A stretch of 47,367 nucleotides of DNA. It comes from Lachnospiraceae bacterium (GTDB lineage: Bacteria > Bacillota > Clostridia > Lachnospirales > Lachnospiraceae). Location: NCBI GenBank assembly GCA_900769115.1, contig CAAGFJ010000088.1, positions 1 to 47,367 on the forward strand, given 5' to 3'. Shown here one piece after another: positions 16,584-23,686 of the stretch. The first letter of the stretch is position 1; each line of letters begins with the position of its first letter. The position numbers and the translations under genes are program-made. Below the pieces are notes generated by a model. That model ran no database searches. It had not been told where the DNA came from and worked only from the letters and a program-made list of their open reading frames with translations.

Positions 16584-19500
16584 CTACTCCACTACATACT
16601 TAACCCATTTCTGCACATTAGTTATCTCATTTGATTCCTTAACTTCAGTATCCGATTCTTTGCTTTCTGTCTTCTTGAAATAATATGTATAAACCTTCGA
16701 ACGATCTCTATATCTATATTGTGTATAAGCATTTGTTACTATGACCTGTCTAGTCTGTTCATTAAACCAGTGATTGTTATCATACATATAAAAAGTTCCA
16801 CCCATCTGTACACTTTGTTGCGAACCAGAAACCGGTTTTGGTGAATCCAACCATCCTGTATCCACATAATACTGACAATATACGCCACTCCATGTTCCTT
16901 TACATGGTCCTATTGTTCCACCTCCATTTGAATTTGAACCATATCTACTATATAAATACTGCGTTCTATAGGTGGCTGGAATATTCTGTGTCTCAACCTG
17001 TCTAGAATCACTCGCCGCAACTGCAGAATTCTGCCATCCACTCCATGCCCCATAATTACTCCATACATAACTTGAATCATATAAACTATAACCATCCAAC
17101 ACATTCTTATTCGATGTAGTAGTTGTTATCTGATCATATGTCCACTTTTCTGCCAACACATGTGCTCCACTTGGCATTTCCGACTCCAAAACCCATTCTA
17201 TCGAATCCTGCATTAATGCCTTAAAAGAATCTTCATTTATTATAATCGTTTCCCCATCTTTTACAGATAGCAAACCATTATCCGAAATATTATCACATAC
17301 ATATACATTACCATTCACATTCAATTTTGCCTTTGAATTTGCTAATAATTGTTTTAACGTAATATTCTTCGTTAGAATCGCACCTGCACCCGCTGATGTC
17401 ATTGTCACTGTTCCATCCAATGTCAACGTCGTATTATCTGCCGAACATATTATATTCCAACTTGGTGCCTCCAACGACGAGGAACTAACCTTGACATTGC
17501 TTGACGACGTTGTAAACGGCACCCCTTTATCACTAACCATATTCATTTTGTTAATAACAGTGGTTTCTGCCTTTGAAGAAATTGATAAATTATTAAATGT
17601 ATTTTTGCCACCATTCAATTCAACATATTGCGTTCCTTCAGGAATCGCTAATGCCATATTTGTCATTTCAGAAGCAACATCCGCTATATTTAAAACAATA
17701 TCCTTTGCTCCTGAATTACATATAACCTGCACTAATTCTGCATTTGCCGGTGTCACATTTATCTTTGAAACATCCATAAATGCAGCGACACCAATACTTG
17801 TAACTTTACTAGAAATCGTATAATCCTCCAGTGACGTACATCCATAGAATGCCTTTGCTCCAATCTTGGTAACTGCCGGTGCTTCCACACTCTTTAATGA
17901 TGTGCAGCCTTCAAATACTGAATCCGGTAATTCTGTTACATATTTTCCAAATTTTACAGAAGTAATATCTGTATTTCCAGCAAATGCCCCTTTATCGACA
18001 CCTACTATTTTTACAACCTCCGGTTCACCATTTACACTATCCATTGTAATATAATCTGGAATGATAACATCTTTTCCAGAACCAGTATAACCGGTAATAA
18101 TTCCAGACGATTTATCAACTACCAATCCTTCAGACTCCCGTATTTGTTCATCAATATATTGATTAACAAAAAACGGAATTTCAAACGGTAAGACTCCATT
18201 TTCATAATCATTAAACTCTGGTGTATTTTTAGAGTAATCAATAAAATCGTATGTATTATCATCTTGCACACCAAACGAATATACATAGTATTGTGATGAC
18301 GCAATATCATAACCAACTACACCAAACATATGAACTGTCCCTGCACACACCATTCTATAATACCCTTCTGGTGCATTCGCATTAGAATATGTCTTAGAAA
18401 CAGTTTGCGTTTCCTGTGTTGAATAAGTAAGTGATGATGCATATTCATTCGACTCAGACGACGTTTGACTATCAGATGTTGCTAACGACTCTGATCCTCC
18501 CTCGCTATGAGTTTTATTATATCCATAAGTATCACTTATCTTACTACTAATCTCATTGGATGTTTTTTTGTTAGTACTAGCATTTTTACTTTTTTCCGTG
18601 CTCTTATTCTTATCCCATGTTTTTGTCGCTGATTTTGTATTATCTTCTTTATGTGTATCTGAATTTTCAACAGAATATTCTGCACTAATCTTAGCTATAC
18701 CCTCACTAACTCCTGCTCCAATTTTTGCATTTGTTTTACTTGCTAATGAATCACTTGTATAATTAACTGTCCCGCTATTTCCTCCTTTCGACGATCCAGT
18801 AACATTTACCTTATCCGTTCCCTTTACTTTTTCTGTAGAATCGACATAGGTTTGTCCACTCTCATCAGTATGACTAGTTATTTCTGTCAGACTATCATTC
18901 CAGTCTTTCGACAATGTCCAAGATGAAGTTTTTGTTGTTGCGTTTGCGATTGTATTAACAATAGAGTTTGCTGTCGCCTCATTTACGCTGCTACTGCTTG
19001 TTATTGTTTCTGATACAGTCAAACCACTTACATTTCCAAAATTCTTAATTGTATATAGTGGAACATTTTCAATCTGTCCAATCTCATATACAAATAAATA
19101 TTGCCCTTGATCTTTATCTTCATAGATAATTGGATCTGATAAATTTCTTATAGCTCGTGTCTGATTTCTTTTACTCATCCAATTTGCAGATAAAGTAATA
19201 TCCTCTGCTGTTCCCTTTGGTATTCTTGTAACTACATTTCCTTTTTCATCAGACCAACCCATAAAAGTATATCCAAACCACGATGGATCTGTTAATGTTG
19301 CACCCTTATTTACCGTATATGTAATAGAATTCATTGGAACTAATGGCGAATCAAATGTAATTGTATATGTACGCGGTGTCCAATGCGCATAAAGTTCCAT
19401 TTCACCTTTTGTACCCGCCGGAATTTGTTTAATCAATTCAGCATTTGATCCTTCACCATCGTACCAACCTTCAAAAATGTAGCCTTCCACTTTCAAATTA

Positions 19501-20612
19501 GTTAATCTTAATCCGTCCTCTGAATAATAATATGCCGGATTACTATTTGTAATATTTATAGATTTCAAGTAAGAATCATCTTCATATATATTGTAGGTTA
19601 TTGCATAACTTTCCTTATTAGACTCCGGCAACTTATCAACTATTTCCTGTTTTACCAAAACAGCATTACATACCTTACAATGAGATCCTTCTGTAAGACC
19701 TGTCTTGTCTACTGTTGGTGCCACTGCTGCATCAACAACTGGCGTATGACCCTTTGCTTCAATCACAGTATCCTGTACCGTAATCTCATTTAAACCATTA
19801 ACATCCGTATAATACTTACCGCAATCCTGGCACTTCCAATATTCGATATTTCCTTTATCGGTACAATTTGCCTCTACTTTCTCAACATGATTCATCTTGT
19901 GCTTATGATCTTTAACAAACTCTACATCATAACCACCTGCTAAATATCGACGTATTAAGATAATATCTGTTGTATTTACTTTAGCGTCACCATTTACATC
20001 AGCAGCCGCCTGATTAATCTCTACATCATAACCACCTGCAAGATAACGGCGTGTTAAAATAATATCTGTTGTATTAATCTTAGAGTCCCCATTTACATCA
20101 CCCAACATTGTATTACCAATCTTGACTACGCCATTCGTAACACTTGTTTCTATAGGATTCATATCTGCATCAATCATATTCTCGCAAGTAATATTAACAT
20201 TGAGTTCCTCCTCATTTGCCGCATATTCTGACACAGTAAATGTAAGTGAAAGTATATCCCCATCCATTACACCAGACGAATCAACGCTCTGTCCATCCCA
20301 GATAAATTTACAACCAGATACATACTTTCCCGGGCCAGTAAACGTCAAACCCGACATCACTTCCCCACTTTTCACTTCGACGAGTGTTAAATCCGCAGAA
20401 TAATCAAGTTTTAACTCTGCTCCCAATATACCCGGATTGTTTTTTATCGACACATTCACTGTAACAGTCGATCCTGGTGATGCTATCTTGCTCTCAACCG
20501 TAAGTTGAGTTTCTGTCATTGTTGCTGCTTGTACACTTAGATTGCATGGAATCAATGAAATCATCATTATTAATACCATAGCCACTGCACTAAATCTTCT
20601 CTTCATACTCAT
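16584..20612 (-). CDS. Giant secreted protein: cohesin, dockerin, InlB-type repeats, Ser/Thr-rich region, LRR
   Basis: 1342 residues. Signal peptide to about residue 30; cohesin at ~35-166; type I dockerin at ~170-233 with two calcium loops (DVNGDSKINTTD and DVNGDAKVNTTD), each followed by RRYLAGGYDVE. Next are Cys-containing segments (WKCQDCGKYY, HCKVCNAVL) and InlB B-type repeats (EGYIFEGWYDGEG...LYAHW; YTFMGWSDEKGN...LSANW). Residues ~500-760 are extremely Ser/Thr/Asn-rich with alternating polarity, resembling the beta-hairpin region of aerolysin-type proteins but not proven. BspA-type LRRs follow (GAFAGNTDITSVKF, KAFYGCTSLEDYTI), then a C-terminal domain with WSGWQNSAV and TQYRYRDRSKVYTYYF, seen in other clostridial surface proteins. 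Start: the ATG overlaps the upstream stop (ATGA); the ATG at 20606 has better ribosome spacing. A central, possibly self-assembling surface component. Confidence 0.82.
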   Translation of the reverse strand: MSMKRRFSAVAMVLIMMISLIPCNLSVQAATMTETQLTVESKIASPGSTVTVNVSIKNNPGILGAELKLDYSADLTLVEVKSGEVMSGLTFTGPGKYVSGCKFIWDGQSVDSSGVMDGDILSLTFTVSEYAANEEELNVNITCENMIDADMNPIETSVTNGVVKIGNTMLGDVNGDSKINTTDIILTRRYLAGGYDVEINQAAADVNGDAKVNTTDIILIRRYLAGGYDVEFVKDHKHKMNHVEKVEANCTDKGNIEYWKCQDCGKYYTDVNGLNEITVQDTVIEAKGHTPVVDAAVAPTVDKTGLTEGSHCKVCNAVLVKQEIVDKLPESNKESYAITYNIYEDDSYLKSINITNSNPAYYYSEDGLRLTNLKVEGYIFEGWYDGEGSNAELIKQIPAGTKGEMELYAHWTPRTYTITFDSPLVPMNSITYTVNKGATLTDPSWFGYTFMGWSDEKGNVVTRIPKGTAEDITLSANWMSKRNQTRAIRNLSDPIIYEDKDQGQYLFVYEIGQIENVPLYTIKNFGNVSGLTVSETITSSSSVNEATANSIVNTIANATTKTSSWTLSKDWNDSLTEITSHTDESGQTYVDSTEKVKGTDKVNVTGSSKGGNSGTVNYTSDSLASKTNAKIGAGVSEGIAKISAEYSVENSDTHKEDNTKSATKTWDKNKSTEKSKNASTNKKTSNEISSKISDTYGYNKTHSEGGSESLATSDSQTSSESNEYASSLTYSTQETQTVSKTYSNANAPEGYYRMVCAGTVHMFGVVGYDIASSQYYVYSFGVQDDNTYDFIDYSKNTPEFNDYENGVLPFEIPFFVNQYIDEQIRESEGLVVDKSSGIITGYTGSGKDVIIPDYITMDSVNGEPEVVKIVGVDKGAFAGNTDITSVKFGKYVTELPDSVFEGCTSLKSVEAPAVTKIGAKAFYGCTSLEDYTISSKVTSIGVAAFMDVSKINVTPANAELVQVICNSGAKDIVLNIADVASEMTNMALAIPEGTQYVELNGGKNTFNNLSISSKAETTVINKMNMVSDKGVPFTTSSSNVKVSSSSLEAPSWNIICSADNTTLTLDGTVTMTSAGAGAILTKNITLKQLLANSKAKLNVNGNVYVCDNISDNGLLSVKDGETIIINEDSFKALMQDSIEWVLESEMPSGAHVLAEKWTYDQITTTTSNKNVLDGYSLYDSSYVWSNYGAWSGWQNSAVAASDSRQVETQNIPATYRTQYLYSRYGSNSNGGGTIGPCKGTWSGVYCQYYVDTGWLDSPKPVSGSQQSVQMGGTFYMYDNNHWFNEQTRQVIVTNAYTQYRYRDRSKVYTYYFKKTESKESDTEVKESNEITNVQKWVKYVVE

Positions 20613-21448
20613 TGTCCTCCCTTATTTTTTATATATATTTTTCCGTTTTGAACATTCATATTAATTGGAATAAGTTTGTAATCCACTATATTTCCATCTT
20701 CATATGAAATATCTACGGAATATTTTCCCTCATTTGCATTCTCAACAATATCAAAATATAAAACTAATATTGTTCCATCTTTAATCTGATCTGTTTGTAT
20801 TTCTGTTCCATCCCAAACAAAACTACACCCTGCGGACAATTTTTTAGCCGGAGTAAACGTTAATATGTTTTCTAAAGCTGTTCCACTTTCCACCTTGGTT
20901 AGTTTAGCAATACTCTCATCATAATTGATTGCAAATGACATTCCCAAAATTCCAGGATTATTTTTAACATCAATTGTAATTTTTACATTTTTATCACCCG
21001 GAACAACCTCCACACTATTTACCACCAGAATAGGTAATGTGTCATTTATCTCCACCTTATCCTCATCATCCGAATCATCGGAAGTTTCCTCTTCTGAAAC
21101 TTCTTTTTGCTTGGACTTTTCTGTACTATCCTGTTGCTTCACTTCTACTACATATTTATAAGTCGCATTATCAATCTTAGCAGTAATGGCAACTTTACCT
21201 GTCTTTTTTGCTCTTATTACTCCATCTTTCGTAACTGTTGCTATCTCTTCATCCTCCGATTTCCATACTGCATTTCCAACACCCTTATTAATCTGTAATT
21301 CTTGTCCCGGAATCATTTCAACCACATTTTCACTTTCTTTGGGACTAGCAACATTGTATGCTCCTTGTTTCTTTATAAAAAGAAAAATAAAAATGCACAC
21401 AACGAAAGCGACAAAGCAACTCGCAATTACAATCCTCCTTTTAATCAT
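20609..21448 (-). CDS. Membrane-anchored cohesin protein with Big_2 domain
   Basis: About 279 residues. A single N-terminal membrane helix (RIVIASCFVAFVVCIFIFLFI) with positive residues on its inner side leaves the rest outside. A Big_2-type Ig domain (EMIPGQELQINKG, VWKSEDEEIATVTKDGVIRAKKTGKVAITA) is followed by a very acidic linker (EEETSDDSDDEDKVE) and a cohesin domain (~residues 140-279) with VVPGDKNVKITIDVKNNPGILG, LSAGCSFVWDGTE and DGTILVLYFDIVENA. Its block NNPGILG...CxFxWDG is shared with the two other cohesins of the operon. The topology suggests an anchoring role like that of cell-surface scaffoldins; this is inference. The ATG at 21448 has AAAGGA nine bases upstream; an ATG at 21469 has no ribosome site. 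The stop overlaps the next gene's start by four bases. Confidence 0.78.
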   Translation of the reverse strand: MIKRRIVIASCFVAFVVCIFIFLFIKKQGAYNVASPKESENVVEMIPGQELQINKGVGNAVWKSEDEEIATVTKDGVIRAKKTGKVAITAKIDNATYKYVVEVKQQDSTEKSKQKEVSEEETSDDSDDEDKVEINDTLPILVVNSVEVVPGDKNVKITIDVKNNPGILGMSFAINYDESIAKLTKVESGTALENILTFTPAKKLSAGCSFVWDGTEIQTDQIKDGTILVLYFDIVENANEGKYSVDISYEDGNIVDYKLIPINMNVQNGKIYIKNKGGQ

Positions 21449-21487
21449 ACTCATACATCCTTTCTTCATATATATTATAAATGCTTA

Positions 21488-22816
21488 TTACCTTACTTTA
21501 ACCTTCTTCGCCTTACTCCATCCACCACATTGCCCGTCAGAGGAAACTGCCTGTACTCTCACATAATATTGTTTCTTTCGTTTCAGCCTCTTCCAGACAA
21601 TCGATGCGGAACTGGAATATTTGATCTTTGCATTTGCAAAATTCTTTTTCTGGGATAGCTGTATTCGATATCGCTTTCCATTATTTACTTTCTTCCATTT
21701 TATCTGAACCTTTCCGGAACCTTTTGCTTTTACCTTTAGGTTCTTTACAACGGTTGGTTTCTCCTGACCCTGTATTTCGGTCTTGTTTGTCTGATCTGTA
21801 TTATATGACTCGGTCGTAGCCGCTTCTGTCGTGACTCGTTCTGTTGTTGTATCAGGAACAGAAGCTGCCTCTGTAGATACATCCGTCTGACCGGGATTCG
21901 TAGACGGTGCCGTCGGCAACGGCGGTGTTGTTCCAAATGGATTCTTCTCCGACAATAGTGGAAGATTACCATCTGTTTCATTTTTCCTATCATTAATTAT
22001 CGTTCCTTCTTCTAAAGCTGCTGATTGCACCTTATCTCCCGCTTTCCACAAGGAGGTGTCACTCAGATCTACATAGATTGCAGGACGAATTCCACAAATG
22101 ATCTGAACCGGACATGCATCAACTTCAATCATCCCGGAAGTCAGAACAGAATATGCATTTTCCGTGTCACGAGCCGAATTACGCAGCCACCATGCATCTG
22201 CACAGGTTGTACTTGCATACATTCCCGGTTTATTCGCCGCATATGCCGTATTCGAAGCAATTCGTGTATTGGTTGGCTGTATATATGTACCTGAAAAGAA
22301 TTGATATTGGGAATTTACTACATCGTCATAACATGGCACAAACACCTTATCTTTCGTCGGATTGGTGTCAATACCCCAGGTATCTTCGCTCCCTAACGTA
22401 TTTAACGTCTGGATCTGTATTGCTTCCTTTTCCTTACTGTTAAATGCCTCATTATAAAATGTTGCATTTAACCAGTTTCTCAGATCCGAAGTCTCCCATG
22501 TACTCTTATTCGATCCTGCACAGAATTTCCCCGCAGCCAATATCTTATCTGAAAGCAAATATGCATAATCTCCATTCCGCTCCAAAACTCTCCACTGTAT
22601 TGCCTGTTTTGCATCTTTTTGATCAGCAACTCCATCCCCATTGGTATCATTTTGCCAATAGCTTCCAAAATAGACAGTATTCCAGGTTGCCACTTTCTCA
22701 CTATTAGAACTTGTAGCAGCGTATACCTGCACCTGACTTCCCACAATTGCAGCGCTTATTAACACACCAGCAATAGAAAGAAGTTTTTTCCAGCCAGATA
22801 TCATTTTTCCTTTCAT
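21488..22816 (-). CDS. Secreted DUF6273-like protein with FN3-type tail
   Basis: 442 residues. Signal peptide (ISGWKKLLSIAGVLISAAIVGSQ...YAA) then a DUF6273-type domain: TVYFGSYWQND, IQWRVLERNGDYAYLLSDKIL, WETSDLRNWLNATFYNEAF, WWLRNSARD, and GIRPAIYVDL. These blocks recur in many clostridial surface proteins of unknown function and are loosely like the formylglycine/C-type-lectin fold. An insert NDTNGDGVADQKDAKQAI looks like a calcium loop. A Thr/Pro-rich linker (TEAASVPDTTTERVTTEAATTE) leads to a Lys-rich FN3-like domain ending GGWSKAKKVKVR, closely similar to the tails of the products encoded at 15180-16565 and 23687-26176. The ATG at 22816 has GGAAGG eight bases upstream. It follows the LytTR gene by 32 bases. 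Confidence 0.75.
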   Translation of the reverse strand: MKGKMISGWKKLLSIAGVLISAAIVGSQVQVYAATSSNSEKVATWNTVYFGSYWQNDTNGDGVADQKDAKQAIQWRVLERNGDYAYLLSDKILAAGKFCAGSNKSTWETSDLRNWLNATFYNEAFNSKEKEAIQIQTLNTLGSEDTWGIDTNPTKDKVFVPCYDDVVNSQYQFFSGTYIQPTNTRIASNTAYAANKPGMYASTTCADAWWLRNSARDTENAYSVLTSGMIEVDACPVQIICGIRPAIYVDLSDTSLWKAGDKVQSAALEEGTIINDRKNETDGNLPLLSEKNPFGTTPPLPTAPSTNPGQTDVSTEAASVPDTTTERVTTEAATTESYNTDQTNKTEIQGQEKPTVVKNLKVKAKGSGKVQIKWKKVNNGKRYRIQLSQKKNFANAKIKYSSSASIVWKRLKRKKQYYVRVQAVSSDGQCGGWSKAKKVKVR

Positions 22817-22848
22817 TCTCCACACCTTCCATTCATCCCTGATTGCAC

Positions 22849-23376
22849 TTATACACCAGTCAATTTGTCCCTCACATCCTTCAGCCGATACTTACTGATC
22901 GGTACCTCTTTTCCATTATCCATAAATGCTATTCGATGTTTGATCTGTACCACATGATTACTATTCACCAGATAACTTCTGTGAACCTTAACAAATCCCT
23001 CTTTCTCCAACATGTCCTGTACTTTAGAAATGCTGATAGCCAAGAGAAAATCTCCCTCCTTTGTGACAAGATGAATCTTGCTGAGATCTGCTTCTACATA
23101 ATAAATGTCATCCAGAAAAAATGTGCCAATCTCCTTGCCGACTGCAAATGTAACCTTCCTGCGAGTCTGATTATTCATAATGTACTGTTCAAATTGATCT
23201 AATGCAGATTCCTCCATGAAGATCATCTGAAAATCCTTTAGGTTCGCCTTCAGACTTTCCTCATCCTGACAACAGATAATCTCCACCGTGTCATCTACCG
23301 AAACAATGTTTCTATACAGTCTTTGTTTGTGCTTTTGTAGCTTGTCCCCATCTGTTCCGTACAGTGCAATTCTCAT
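22849..23376 (-). CDS. LytTR-family DNA-binding regulator heading the cohesin operon
   Basis: 175 residues. The C-terminal half is a LytTR domain: FAVGKEIGTFFLDDIYYVEADLSKIHLVTKEGDFLLAISISKVQDMLEKEGFVKVHRSYLVNSNHV, which binds direct repeats in promoters of surface, toxin or quorum genes. The first ~75 residues (MRIALYGTDGDKLQKHKQRL...) look like a shortened receiver-like fold without the normal Asp cluster and phosphorylation site, so it probably does not respond to a classical histidine kinase. AAGGAG lies nine bases before the ATG at 23376. It is the first gene of the operon that runs to 14980, so it likely controls its own operon and perhaps the neighbouring one. That regulation is inference. 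Confidence 0.88.
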   Translation of the reverse strand: MRIALYGTDGDKLQKHKQRLYRNIVSVDDTVEIICCQDEESLKANLKDFQMIFMEESALDQFEQYIMNNQTRRKVTFAVGKEIGTFFLDDIYYVEADLSKIHLVTKEGDFLLAISISKVQDMLEKEGFVKVHRSYLVNSNHVVQIKHRIAFMDNGKEVPISKYRLKDVRDKLTGV

Positions 23377-23408
23377 CCTTTGAATCTCCTTATTCCCACT
23401 TATTACCA

Positions 23409-23437
23409 ATGATAGTAAAATGATTTTTTGTTTTCAA
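23409..23437 (-). promoter_or_regulatory. Putative promoter of the LytTR-cohesin operon
   Basis: On the minus strand TTGAAA (23432-23437) and TATCAT (23409-23414) are 17 bases apart. Just upstream, TTCGTTTGT and TTGGTTGAA place two GTT cores 20 bases apart, a loose match to LytTR direct repeats. Confidence 0.45.
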
Positions 23438-23559
23438 TGCATTTCAACCAAAGGACCGTTTTACAAACGAAAAGTCACTTTATACATACATTTGTTTTCT
23501 AAATCTATTACTTCCAGATGAGTATAAAAGATGATGTTTGAAAAAATTTTTCCGAATTT

Positions 23560-23619
23560 AAAAAAGAAGAACGAGAAATTCTCTTCCGAGGCAATCACCT
23601 CGCTCATTTCTCATTCTTC
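23560..23619 (-). terminator. Terminator after the LRR gene
   Basis: An imperfect 14-base outer stem (23566-23579 with 23606-23619) encloses a CGAGG/CCTCG hairpin, and six T follow on the minus strand. It separates the LRR/kinase operon from the LytTR-cohesin operon. Confidence 0.72.
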
Positions 23620-23686
23620 TTCGTGAATAGATTTTCTATATACAATTACTCTATATCCATAAATGCCTGTTGTGCGTGCAAATGTA

